From an uncultured Paracoccaceae bacterium (GTDB taxonomy: Bacteria > Pseudomonadota > Alphaproteobacteria > Rhodobacterales > Rhodobacteraceae), in the NCBI GenBank assembly GCA_913060475.1, contig CAJXSD010000001.1:173217-237216 (forward strand): a stretch of 64,000 nucleotides of DNA, in the 5' to 3' direction. Below the pieces are notes generated by a model, which was not told the DNA's origin, did not search any database, and saw only the letters and a list, made by a program, of their open reading frames with translations. Shown here piece after piece: positions 1-7,776 of the stretch. The stretch's first letter is position 1; each line of letters opens with the position of its first letter. Made by a program: the position numbers and the translations under genes.

Positions 1-260
1 TGGCGCTGGCATTGCCCGATTTGGATTTGCCCGCAATTACGGTCAATCTATGTGCGACTGATCGCGCGGTGATTACCGTTGAAAACCGCATCCATGGGTT
101 TGCCAATGTTTTGCAAGGATTGTTGCGCGCCATGGCAGATGACTATGGGACCCTGGTTTTCATCGATATCGAGGATTGCAATGATAACACGTCAGAAATC
201 GTTGTGATTTTAATTGAACAGAATTTTGCAAAAGGAGCTGAATTCAATTTAGCAGGTTAA
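1..260 (+). CDS. H-NOX (heme NO-binding) domain protein, C-terminal part (5' end outside window)
   Basis: The reading frame is open to the left edge, so only about the last 85 residues are present. The segment PDLDLP, then LLRAMADDYGTLV and a closing FAKGAEFNL, matches the C-terminal part of bacterial H-NOX heme-nitric oxide/oxygen sensors. The proximal heme histidine lies upstream of the window and cannot be checked. It ends 9 bases before a diguanylate cyclase whose N-terminus looks like an H-NOX-associated sensor domain, so the two probably form one signalling unit in which gas binding adjusts c-di-GMP synthesis. Family assignment rests on this short C-terminal piece plus the neighbour. 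Confidence 0.72.
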   Translation, partial: ALALPDLDLPAITVNLCATDRAVITVENRIHGFANVLQGLLRAMADDYGTLVFIDIEDCNDNTSEIVVILIEQNFAKGAEFNLAG

Positions 261-269
261 GGGTAGTGC

Positions 270-1259
270 ATGAGTGACGTTTTATCAAAGTTTTGTCCGT
301 TCTTTATTCAGGTTGATCGCACAGGTCAGATCATAAACCTTGGTCCCAGCATGGCCAAGGTTTTGGGCGTTATTGGCGCAAACATTCCCGCAGATACAAA
401 TTTTCTGGACCTGTTTCAAATAACGCGGCCGGCAAATGTCAAATCCATCAGCAGCTTGGCCCAAGGTGATGGTATAAAACTGTCTCTATATTTGCGCGCA
501 CATCCCGATATCCGGATGAAAGCGGCAGTCAGCCATGATCCGCAAACAGATATGGTGTTCCTCAGCCCGTCCTTTGGTATTGGTGTTCAGGCCGCGATAG
601 GGCGGTTCGGGTTAACCATGACGGATTTTGCGACAACGGATATGGTGCCCGAGCTGCTATATTTGATTGAGGCAAATCAGGCCGCCATGCAGGCATCCAA
701 GCGCCTGACACTGCGCCTGCAAGGCGCCAAGGCGGCCGCCGAAGAACAGGCCCAAAGTGATACGTTAACTGGGCTTAGAAACCGGCGCGGATTGGATGCG
801 GCCTTGGATCATCTGATCACCCATCGGCAGAAATTTTCGATCATCCAAATGGATTTAGACAGGTTCAAGGCGGTAAATGACACCTATGGTCACGCCGCAG
901 GTGATGCCGTTTTAACCCATGTCGCCAAAGTGATGCGTCGCGAAACACGGCAATGCGATATTTTGGTACGCTTGGGGGGCGATGAATTTTTGATCATTCT
1001 GCCGGATCTAACGGATGCCGGTCGACTGGCGCAATTGGGGCAGGCGATCATTTCGGGCATTGAAACGCCGGTGATGTTTGATGGCGAGATGTGCCATGTC
1101 TCGGCAAGTTTGGGTGTGATGACATGTTCCGACACACTGGCACCGGATGTAAATCACGACGCCCTGCTGGTTCAGGTGGATCACGCCGTTTACGCCGCAA
1201 AAGACGCAGGCCGCGGATGCGTTCGGTTCGTGTCTGATTTGATGGCGGTTGATGGCTAA
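270..1259 (+). CDS. Diguanylate cyclase (GGDEF) with N-terminal H-NOX-associated PAS-like domain
   Basis: Predicted to make cyclic di-GMP from two GTP. Residues 1 to about 110 (FFIQVDRTGQIINLGPSMAKVLG, then FLDLFQITRP) resemble the HNOBA/PAS-like domain found in partners of H-NOX proteins. A helical linker follows at about 125-160 and a GGDEF domain at about 165-320. The catalytic motif is an intact GGDEF at about 236-240. An RxxD product-inhibition site (RQCD) lies exactly five residues before it, so feedback by c-di-GMP is likely. No EAL domain and no membrane segment are seen. It sits 9 bases after the H-NOX gene and is probably co-transcribed and regulated by direct contact with it. Enzyme type is secure; gas-dependent regulation is inferred from context. 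Confidence 0.9.
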   Translation: MSDVLSKFCPFFIQVDRTGQIINLGPSMAKVLGVIGANIPADTNFLDLFQITRPANVKSISSLAQGDGIKLSLYLRAHPDIRMKAAVSHDPQTDMVFLSPSFGIGVQAAIGRFGLTMTDFATTDMVPELLYLIEANQAAMQASKRLTLRLQGAKAAAEEQAQSDTLTGLRNRRGLDAALDHLITHRQKFSIIQMDLDRFKAVNDTYGHAAGDAVLTHVAKVMRRETRQCDILVRLGGDEFLIILPDLTDAGRLAQLGQAIISGIETPVMFDGEMCHVSASLGVMTCSDTLAPDVNHDALLVQVDHAVYAAKDAGRGCVRFVSDLMAVDG

Positions 1260-1274
1260 ACCTGTACCGTCACT

Positions 1275-1306
1275 GTTGTGCGGGGCTAGAACCAGCCCAA
1301 CACAAC
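1275..1306. terminator. Possible bidirectional terminator hairpin between convergent genes
   Basis: GTTGTG (1275-1280) pairs with CACAAC (1301-1306), and an inner GGGCT/AGCCC pair extends the stem, with ttt following on the plus strand. It lies 15 bases after the diguanylate cyclase stop and overlaps the last codons of the opposing small gene. The T-run is short, so strength is uncertain. Confidence 0.4.
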
Positions 1307-1501
1307 TTTCATAATCAACAGACAGGGCGCAAAAAATGCAAAAGCAATGCAGAATTTTTGCGCAACCGAGGCTGCAGACATCCAGCTGGGCATGGATTGC
1401 CAAACCAAAATCGATGCCCCAGCGGCATAGGCCTGGGCTGCGGCTTGGGTTTTGGCTTGGTTCAAGCTGGCCACAGCCGTTTCGAATTTATTGGTCATCA
1501 T
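1286..1501 (-). CDS. Small predicted membrane protein, unknown function
   Basis: A 71-residue ORF that I do not recognise. The N-terminal half is Ala/Gln-rich and polar (repeated AAAQAYAAG-type residues). Residues from about 48 to the C-terminus are strongly hydrophobic and probably form one membrane helix. Support for being real: a Shine-Dalgarno-like AAAGGATAGGA lies a few bases before the tandem ATG codons, and the ORF follows tRNA-Glu on the same strand. The ribosome-binding site lies in the 3' arm of a stable hairpin (see the entry at 1509-1539). Coding status is likely but unproven. Confidence 0.5.
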   Translation of the reverse strand: MMTNKFETAVASLNQAKTQAAAQAYAAGASILVWQSMPSWMSAASVAQKFCIAFAFFAPCLLIMKVVLGWF

Positions 1502-1508
1502 AATGGAT

Positions 1509-1539
1509 CCTATCCTTTCCCGTTCGGGAACCAGATAGG
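1509..1539 (-). promoter_or_regulatory. RNA hairpin that would sequester the Shine-Dalgarno of the small membrane protein
   Basis: Read on the minus strand: CCTATC, TGG, TTCCCG, AA, CGGGAA, AG, GATAGG. Two perfect 6-bp stems are stacked with a small internal loop and a 2-base loop. The 3' arm GATAGG is part of the purine-rich ribosome-binding site and ends about 7 bases before the ATG at 1501. No T-run follows, so it does not look like a terminator. A role in translation control is inferred. Confidence 0.5.
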
Positions 1540-1637
1540 GCAGGGGGCAGACAAATCAAGACAGCAAAAACCGGGGGATTTTGAACGCCAAATATATGAC
1601 ATTCTGTGCATAAAGCGACTGATGATTCAAGGGAAAA

Positions 1638-1712
1638 TGGCAGCCCGTAGGGGAATCGAACCCCTCTTTCCAGGTTGAAAACCTGGCGTCCTAACCGATA
1701 GACGAACGGGCC
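1638..1712 (-). tRNA. tRNA-Glu (anticodon UUC)
   Basis: A full cloverleaf of 75 bases with an encoded CCA. The acceptor stem GGCCCGT pairs with ACGGGCT (first pair G-U), the discriminator base is G, and the T-arm has GGTTCGATTCC. The anticodon arm is CCAGG-TTTTCAA-CCTGG, giving anticodon TTC. It lies 88 bases downstream of recJ on the same strand; no clear terminator separates them. Confidence 0.96.
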
Positions 1713-1800
1713 AGCTGCTCTGTGAGGCGGTGTTTATGCAATGCGCGCGACTTGCGCAAGAGGAAAAATACGCTTTTTACAAAAAAAGTTTTTTCCCAAA

Positions 1801-3546
1801 TTAGGATGACGCAAAGGCTGCATCTTCTAGGCGCAATTGAACGGTTTTTCGACCCTGCCAGATGTTGATATCCAGTTTACCGGCCAAATGAACGCGGCGA
1901 TCACGGTGGTTTTCCAACGCAGCGCCCAGTTCAGAATCATAGGCCCCGAAACAGATTGCATCCATCGAATGGCCCAACCCATCGCCAAAGCGTAATTTTA
2001 GGTGCGTTTCGCCAACACGGCGTGCGTAATTTATTTTTACGCCGGCAAAACAATACTTTGGACCAGCGGCCCCTGCGCCAAATGGACCGGCCTGTTCGAT
2101 GGCATCACACAATTCAACGGTTGCTGCCGTGGGCATCAACATGCCATCCAAACGCAAATCGGGCGCGCCCAACGCGGCCGCCCCCTGTGCCGTCATTAGT
2201 TCGGCCAATCGCGCCATTGCGGTGGGGATCATGTCCTGCGCCACGGTCAGGCCCGCAGCCATTTTATGGCCGCCCCCTTTGATCAGCAGGCCTTCTTGCG
2301 ATAATTTATGGATCGCGGCCCCCAGATCGATGCCGGACACTGACCGGCCCGATCCCTTGCCAATGCCATCTTCGACACCGATTACGATGGCGGGCCGATT
2401 GGTGGCTTCTTTCAGACGCGAGGCCACGATGCCAACAACACCAGGGTGCCAGCCATCACCTGCTGCCCAGACCAGCGGTCCGTCTAGCCCGCGTTCTTCG
2501 GCCTGGGCCATGGCGCTCAGGCGGACTGCCTGTTCGATGTCGCGGCGTTCCTCATTCAGGTGGTTTAGCTTGTCCGCCATGGCCTGTGCGGTGACCGGAT
2601 CTGTTGCGCATAACAATTTTGCGCCCAAATCGGCCTGACCGATGCGGCCGCCGGCATTGATGCGCGGTCCCAACAGATATCCCAGATGATAGGATGTCGG
2701 CATGCCATCCAATCGTGCCGCATCGCTGAGCGCGACCAGTCCAATGCGATTGCGCCGCGCCATAACCTTTAACCCTTGGCGGACAAAGGCGCGGTTGACG
2801 CCAATCAGGGGGGCCACATCGGCCACCGTACCCAGTGCTACCAAATCCAGCATATCCAACAAATTCGGCCCCGCCGGCCCTGCATCACGCATTTGGCGCG
2901 AACATTCCACCAGCGTTAAAAACACAACACCAGCCGCGCATAAATGGGCCAAGTCGCCATTTTCGTCCTGACGGTTGGGGTTCACCACGGCCAAGCAATC
3001 GGGCAGGGTGTCCCCGCCCAAGTGGTGGTCCAGCACGATCACATCTGTTTGTTTCGCGGCGGCTATGGCGTCATGGCTTAATGTGCCGCAATCCACACAG
3101 ATAATCAGATCGTGGCCATCTGCCAATTGGGCCATTGCGGGTGGGTTCGGGCCATAACCTTCGGTGATGCGGTCAGGGATATAGAGGGTGCAATTCACGC
3201 CAAAATGGCGAAACCAGGTGATCAGTAATGCGCCGGATGTGGCGCCATCGACGTCGTAATCGGCAAAAATGGCCACCCGCTGTTTGGTGCGGACGGCCTG
3301 CACGATACGCGCGGCGGCTTGGCCCATGTCCTTTAACGTCAATGGATCGGGCAATAAATCGCGCAGCTGCGGTTCCAGATATTTGCCGGCCATGTCAGAC
3401 GGCACGCCCAGTCGCGCCAATACGGCACAGACCGCGGGTGGCAGCTGGGTTTGCTGTTCCATCGCCTCGGCGGCGCGGCGCACATCGTCACTGGGGCCGA
3501 CCCAAGTCCGCCCCGTCAGTGATGTATCAACGCCCAGAAACGCCAA
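1801..3546 (-). CDS. recJ: Single-stranded-DNA-specific exonuclease RecJ
   Basis: A 5'-3' exonuclease on single-stranded DNA, acting in RecF-pathway recombination and mismatch repair. At 581 residues it has the normal length. DHH-family metal motifs are visible: DYDVDG at 96-101, DCGT at 152-155 and DHH at 173-175. The C-terminal half carries DHHA1 (GGGHKMAAGLTV) and the OB-fold tail. The start is TTG at 3546, with AGGG about 6 bases upstream; the resulting N-terminus (AFLGVDTSLTGR) fits the family, whereas the first in-frame ATG would remove about 30 residues. It is the last gene of hom-glpX-recJ, 7 bases after glpX. Confidence 0.96.
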   Translation of the reverse strand: MAFLGVDTSLTGRTWVGPSDDVRRAAEAMEQQTQLPPAVCAVLARLGVPSDMAGKYLEPQLRDLLPDPLTLKDMGQAAARIVQAVRTKQRVAIFADYDVDGATSGALLITWFRHFGVNCTLYIPDRITEGYGPNPPAMAQLADGHDLIICVDCGTLSHDAIAAAKQTDVIVLDHHLGGDTLPDCLAVVNPNRQDENGDLAHLCAAGVVFLTLVECSRQMRDAGPAGPNLLDMLDLVALGTVADVAPLIGVNRAFVRQGLKVMARRNRIGLVALSDAARLDGMPTSYHLGYLLGPRINAGGRIGQADLGAKLLCATDPVTAQAMADKLNHLNEERRDIEQAVRLSAMAQAEERGLDGPLVWAAGDGWHPGVVGIVASRLKEATNRPAIVIGVEDGIGKGSGRSVSGIDLGAAIHKLSQEGLLIKGGGHKMAAGLTVAQDMIPTAMARLAELMTAQGAAALGAPDLRLDGMLMPTAATVELCDAIEQAGPFGAGAAGPKYCFAGVKINYARRVGETHLKLRFGDGLGHSMDAICFGAYDSELGAALENHRDRRVHLAGKLDINIWQGRKTVQLRLEDAAFASS

Positions 3547-3553
3547 GCCGACC

Positions 3554-4525
3554 CTATGCGGTTCGTGGGTTGCGATAAATCATGCGGCGTACCGATCCCG
3601 TTTTCGACCGCATCAACAACGTTTCGGTGGTGATCGATGTCGCATCACGTTTGATCCCGGGCAGCAATGATCCCCCCGTAACCCCCGTCGCGGCAAAAAT
3701 GACATCCTGTGTTACCATGTCATCACGGCTATAGATGCGATCCAGTTCGGTAATGCCCGCTTTGTGCGCGCGGGATTTTTCATCATCATTGCGGAACAGC
3801 AGGCGGCCATAGATTTGGCCGCCCATACATTTCAGGGCAGCAGCGGCCAGCACACCTTCTGGGGCGCCACCGGTGCCCATATACATATCAATACCTGTAA
3901 TTGCGGGTTCTGCGGTGTGCATGACACCTGCCACGTCGCCATCCGTGATCAACCGAATGGCTGCACCTGTCGCGCGCACCTGATCAATCATGTCCTGATG
4001 GCGGGGGCGTTCCAAGATACACACCGTAATATCACGTGCCGCGCATCCTTTGGCCGCGGCCAGTGCGGTGACGCGTTCGGCGGGCGACATGTCCAATGTC
4101 ACCGTACCTTCGGCATAGCCCGGGCCAATCGCCAGTTTTTCCATGTACACGTCGGGGGCGTGCAGCATGGATCCGCGGGGACCCATGGCGATTACGGTCA
4201 GGGCGTTTGGCATGTCCTTGGCGGTCAGGGTTGTCCCCTCAAGCGGGTCCAGCGCAATGTCAACACCCGGGCCTGTGCCTGTGCCGACCTCTTCGCCGAT
4301 GTACAACATGGGGGCTTCGTCGCGTTCGCCCTCTCCGATGACGACAACACCTGCGATGTCCAGTTTGTTCAACTGGTCGCGCATGGCGTTTACGGCCGCT
4401 TGGTCCGCTGCCTTTTCATCGCCACGCCCGATCAGGTCAGCCGAGGCAATGGCGGCTGCCTCGGACACACGGGCCAATCCCAGCGAAAGCATACGGTCGT
4501 TAAAGTCTATTTTCGGCTGGGTCAT
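3554..4525 (-). CDS. glpX: Class II fructose-1,6-bisphosphatase GlpX
   Basis: Hydrolyses fructose-1,6-bisphosphate (in some bacteria also sedoheptulose-1,7-bisphosphate) for gluconeogenesis. Its 323 residues include the class II signatures GEGERDEAPML (64-74) and DPLEGTT (93-99), which bind metal and phosphate. An AAGGA ribosome-binding site is slightly distant (about 13 bases) from the ATG. It is sandwiched between hom (21-base gap) and recJ (7-base gap), all on the minus strand, so one operon is likely. This enzyme fits with growth on acetate-level carbon via the ethylmalonyl-CoA route elsewhere in the window. Confidence 0.96.
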   Translation of the reverse strand: MTQPKIDFNDRMLSLGLARVSEAAAIASADLIGRGDEKAADQAAVNAMRDQLNKLDIAGVVVIGEGERDEAPMLYIGEEVGTGTGPGVDIALDPLEGTTLTAKDMPNALTVIAMGPRGSMLHAPDVYMEKLAIGPGYAEGTVTLDMSPAERVTALAAAKGCAARDITVCILERPRHQDMIDQVRATGAAIRLITDGDVAGVMHTAEPAITGIDMYMGTGGAPEGVLAAAALKCMGGQIYGRLLFRNDDEKSRAHKAGITELDRIYSRDDMVTQDVIFAATGVTGGSLLPGIKRDATSITTETLLMRSKTGSVRRMIYRNPRTA

Positions 4526-4546
4526 GGTCGTGATTTTCCTTAAAAT

Positions 4547-5833
4547 TTACACATCTTCGATACGCAGCGCCACAGGGGTGCCGATGACTACGCCTGTATT
4601 GGGCAATTTTTCCAGGGCTTGCAACAAGTTAGCGTTATCAGTTCTGTGTGTTACAATCAAAACGGGTGCGTTTTCGCCATCGTGATCATATTGGCGCATC
4701 CGTTTGATTGAAATATCGCTTTGACCCAGAACAGTTGCCACCTTGGCCAATGCGCCGGGGGTGTCAACCAATTCAAGGCGAATGTAATAGGGGCATTCTA
4801 TTTTCGAAATGGCCGCCTGCGCTGGTTTCAATGTATTGGCCGGTTGACCAAAGGTGGTAATCCGCGTGCCGCGCGCAATATCCAAGACATCGGACATCAC
4901 CGCGCTGGCGGTTGGGCCTTCGCCGGCGCCCGCACCACGCAGGACAACTTGGCCCACCTCGTCGCCTTCGACGACAACCATGTTTGTGCCGCCCTCTAAC
5001 TGGCCCAAGGGGGAATTTGTCGGCACCAAACAGGGCGACATCCGTTGTTCCAGACCTTCGGCGGTCATCTGGGCCACGCCCAGTAATTTGATGCGATAGC
5101 CCATGTCAGCGGCCTGCACGATATCGTCAATTGAAATATTTTCGATGCCTTGCAGTTCGACGCCGTCAAAATTGACCATTGTGCCAAAGGCAATAGAGGA
5201 CAACAGCGACAGTTTGTGGCCCGCATCAATGCCGCCGACATCCAGGGTTGGATCTGCCTCAAGATAGCCCAGATCGGCCGCCTCTTGGAACACGGTGTCA
5301 TAGGGCAGTCCGGCCGATTGCATCCGTGTCAGGATGTAATTGCAGGTGCCGTTCATCACACCCATGACGCGGGTGATGGTGTTTCCTGCCAACCCTTCGG
5401 TCAGGGATTTGATGATCGGAATGCCGCCTGCCACGGCCGCTTCGAACCGCAGGACGCAGCCATGTGTTTCGGCCAAGACGGCCAGTTCCTGACCGTAGTG
5501 CGCCAACATTGCCTTGTTCGCGGTCACCACGTCTTTGCCCAAACCCAGGGCGGCAACGGTCGCATCCTTGGCGGGGCCATCATGGCCGCCCATTAATTCG
5601 ACAAATACATCCACATCATCACGTTTTGCCAATGCGACAGGATCGGTTTCCCAGGCATACCCCGACAGGTCCACGCCACGGTCCTTGGACGCGTCGCGTG
5701 CCGATACGGCCGTGATTACAATGTCGCGTCCCGTGCGCATGGCCAGCATGTCAGCTTTGTGCTGAATGATTTTGACGACACCAACGCCGACGGTTCCTAA
5801 ACCGGCGATGCCCAATCGTAGGGGCTGGGACAT
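4547..5833 (-). CDS. hom: Homoserine dehydrogenase
   Basis: NAD(P)H-dependent reduction of aspartate semialdehyde to homoserine, the branch point to threonine and methionine. It has 428 residues: a Rossmann motif GLGTVGVGVV at 11-20, the homoserine dehydrogenase catalytic domain (KAMLAHYG, then FEAAVAGGIPII), and a C-terminal ACT domain from about 350 (YIRLELVDTPGALAKVATVLG) that usually confers threonine feedback. AAGGAG precedes the ATG. It is the first gene of hom-glpX-recJ. The 5' region holds a TTTCAG/CTGAAA dyad around GTTGCGCAAC (about 5878-5912); I cannot assign it a function. Confidence 0.96.
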   Translation of the reverse strand: MSQPLRLGIAGLGTVGVGVVKIIQHKADMLAMRTGRDIVITAVSARDASKDRGVDLSGYAWETDPVALAKRDDVDVFVELMGGHDGPAKDATVAALGLGKDVVTANKAMLAHYGQELAVLAETHGCVLRFEAAVAGGIPIIKSLTEGLAGNTITRVMGVMNGTCNYILTRMQSAGLPYDTVFQEAADLGYLEADPTLDVGGIDAGHKLSLLSSIAFGTMVNFDGVELQGIENISIDDIVQAADMGYRIKLLGVAQMTAEGLEQRMSPCLVPTNSPLGQLEGGTNMVVVEGDEVGQVVLRGAGAGEGPTASAVMSDVLDIARGTRITTFGQPANTLKPAQAAISKIECPYYIRLELVDTPGALAKVATVLGQSDISIKRMRQYDHDGENAPVLIVTHRTDNANLLQALEKLPNTGVVIGTPVALRIEDV

Positions 5834-5959
5834 GGGGGACTCCTTGAAATAAATCTAACTGAGGGGGATGTAGCCGTTTCAGCCCAGTTGCGCAACGGTT
5901 TGCGCACTGAAAACCGGTTTTTCGCGAAATTCGTAAACTGCCAATCATGGGGTTTTATC

Positions 5960-5973
5960 TGAACATGTGTTCA
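5960..5973. promoter_or_regulatory. Candidate TetR operator upstream of its own gene
   Basis: TGAACA-TG-TGTTCA is an inverted repeat with 6-bp arms and a 2-base spacer, centred 22 bases before the preferred ATG (5989) of the TetR-family gene. The position suits autorepression and argues for the downstream start, because an ATG at 5947 would put the dyad inside the coding region. Assignment to this regulator is inferred from position only. Confidence 0.45.
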
Positions 5974-5988
5974 TATATCATAGACGCC

Positions 5989-6585
5989 ATGGCACGAACT
6001 GCAGGATCACATTCGCAAACCACCGGCCCCCGCGTGCGCGCGCAGGCCGAGGCATTGTTTGCAAAACACGGCTATGCGGCCGTATCAATGCGCCAGATTG
6101 CGGCTGCAGTCGGGGTGCAGGCGGGGGCGCTGTATAATTATTTTCCGGATAAACAATCGCTGTTGTTTTCATTGTTGCACGATCACATGACCGAATTGTT
6201 GGCAGCATGGGATGGGCAGGGCTTGTCAAACGACCCGTTGACCGCGCTGGATCAATTCACCCAGTTTCATTTGGAATATCACCTGAACCGCAAAGATGCG
6301 GTATTCATCGCCTATATGGAATTGCGCAATTTGAATGCCGATAATTTTGACACAATCGAAACCCTGCGCCGGCGGTATGAGGACCAGCTAGAACGATTGA
6401 TTATTGCGGCGCAACAGGCGGGGCAGATTACGGTTGCCGATACGCGCATTGTGACGCTGGCCGTCATCGGCATGTTGACCGAGGTGACGACCTGGTACAG
6501 ACAGGGCGGGCGTTTGGATGTCGCTCAATTGTGCGACATGTACAAAACCTTGGTGCGCCGCACCTTGGGTGCGACGCAGATTTAA
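5989..6585 (+). CDS. TetR/AcrR-family transcriptional regulator
   Basis: A DNA-binding one-component regulator of 198 residues from the preferred start. Residues 14-60 form the TetR helix-turn-helix (ALFAKHGYAAVSMRQIAAAVGVQAGALYNYFPDK), and the remainder is an all-helical ligand-binding domain. The start at 5989 (MARTAGS) is chosen over 5947 because homologous N-termini begin there and a dyad operator lies between the two. No strong Shine-Dalgarno is visible. The gene converges on the pirin gene, with only 6 bases between stops. Ligand and targets cannot be read from sequence. Confidence 0.85.
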   Translation: MARTAGSHSQTTGPRVRAQAEALFAKHGYAAVSMRQIAAAVGVQAGALYNYFPDKQSLLFSLLHDHMTELLAAWDGQGLSNDPLTALDQFTQFHLEYHLNRKDAVFIAYMELRNLNADNFDTIETLRRRYEDQLERLIIAAQQAGQITVADTRIVTLAVIGMLTEVTTWYRQGGRLDVAQLCDMYKTLVRRTLGATQI

Positions 6586-6591
6586 CGCTGG

Positions 6592-7503
6592 TTAATGCGC
6601 CGGTTTGATAAAGGTGCCATTGCGCAGATCTTTGATCGCTTGGCGCAATTCATCTTGGGTGTTCATCACGATTGGGCCATGCCAGGCCACGGGTTCCTGG
6701 ATCGGCGCACCCGAGATCAGCAGGAATCGTACGCCCTCGGGTCCGGCCTGAACTGTGACCTCGTCGCCCGTGCCAAATTTCACCAAGGTGCGGTTGCCCG
6801 ACATATCGCGAATATTAACTTCTTCGCCCATGACTTCTTTTTCCAGCAACACGCCATGGGGTTGGGACGCATCGGCAAAGGCGGCAGAACCTCGGAAAAT
6901 ATAGGCAAATGCCTTGCGATAGGTGTCAATCTTGAACGTCTTTTTCACGCCTGCAGGCACGAAAATATCCAAATATTGCGGGTCGGCCGCGATTCCGTCA
7001 ACGGGCCCAGTTTTGCCCCAAAACGATCCAACGATCACCTTGACTTGTGTGCCGTCGTCATCGGTGATGACAGGAATGTCGGGGGCTTTGACGTCTTGGT
7101 AACGGGGGGCGGTCATTTTTAGGCTGCTGGGCAAATTCGCCCAGAGTTGAAATCCGTGCATTTGGCCGTTTGCGTTTCCTTTGGGCATTTCTTGGTGCAA
7201 AATGCCTGATCCTGCGGTCATCCATTGCACATCCCCCGCGCCTAGCGTGCCTTGGTTGCCCAGACTGTCGCCGTGATCAACGGTGCCTGACAGCACATAG
7301 GTGATGGTTTCAATCCCGCGGTGGGGATGCCATGGGAACCCTTTCATGAAATCGGCGGGATGTTCGTTGCGAAAATCATCAAACAACAGGAATGGATCCA
7401 ATTCGCTGGGGTCCTGAAACCCAAAGGCGCGGTGCAGATGCACGCCGGCGCCCTCCATCGTGGGTTGGGCCGCGCGTTGTTCCAAAATAGGACGAATAGA
7501 CAT
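6592..7503 (-). CDS. Pirin family protein (bicupin)
   Basis: A 303-residue protein with the pirin N-terminal cupin motif: DDFRNEHPADFMKGFPWHPHRGIETITYVLSG gives the metal-binding His residues, followed by GAGDVQWMTAGSGILHQEMP. The C-terminal pirin domain is present (GVKKTFKIDTYRKAFAYIFRG). Family members are iron-binding; some are quercetin dioxygenases and others act as regulatory or redox proteins, so the substrate is open. AAAGGAG precedes the ATG. It is transcribed divergently from gdhA across a 273-base gap that holds several dyads. Confidence 0.9.
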   Translation of the reverse strand: MSIRPILEQRAAQPTMEGAGVHLHRAFGFQDPSELDPFLLFDDFRNEHPADFMKGFPWHPHRGIETITYVLSGTVDHGDSLGNQGTLGAGDVQWMTAGSGILHQEMPKGNANGQMHGFQLWANLPSSLKMTAPRYQDVKAPDIPVITDDDGTQVKVIVGSFWGKTGPVDGIAADPQYLDIFVPAGVKKTFKIDTYRKAFAYIFRGSAAFADASQPHGVLLEKEVMGEEVNIRDMSGNRTLVKFGTGDEVTVQAGPEGVRFLLISGAPIQEPVAWHGPIVMNTQDELRQAIKDLRNGTFIKPAH

Positions 7504-7620
7504 GATGTGTCTCCTTTCTTGGTGATAATCTAGGGCGAAATGTGCTGTGCATCAACAAAGATGACTGTGGGAAACCAGACAGCCATTGCGCATTTTTGCA
7601 CAGTTTTATTCAGCAGAATT

Positions 7621-7679
7621 ACAGATTGATTTACCTGCGACAATCTGTACCTTGGGTCAAAGGCATAGGATTGCAATCC
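7621..7679. promoter_or_regulatory. Dyad-rich control region between the pirin gene and gdhA
   Basis: In the 273-base gap 7504-7776 I see ACAGATTG (7621-7628) and CAATCTGT (7641-7648), a perfect 8-bp inverted repeat with a 12-base spacer, and the 12-bp palindrome GGATTGCAATCC (7668-7679). Both contain GATTG/CAATC half-sites. The palindrome is flanked by TACCTTGG and CCAAAGGTA, a third, imperfect arm pair. The rest of the gap is AT-rich promoter-like DNA ending in GGAGG before gdhA. The bound regulator is unknown. Confidence 0.4.
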
Positions 7680-7776
7680 AAAGGTATAATTTTTTAGTCG
7701 TGAACATATTTTATCAACCATCCTATGTCGTTATTTGATTGAATGTAGCACATGACAGCGTTTCGGAGGTTTCCAA

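Noticed and set aside
3764..4543. 259-codon open frame antisense to glpX
   Set aside because: A shadow of the coding strand's composition; no ribosome-binding site, Cys/His-rich nonsense sequence, and glpX is unmistakable on the other strand.
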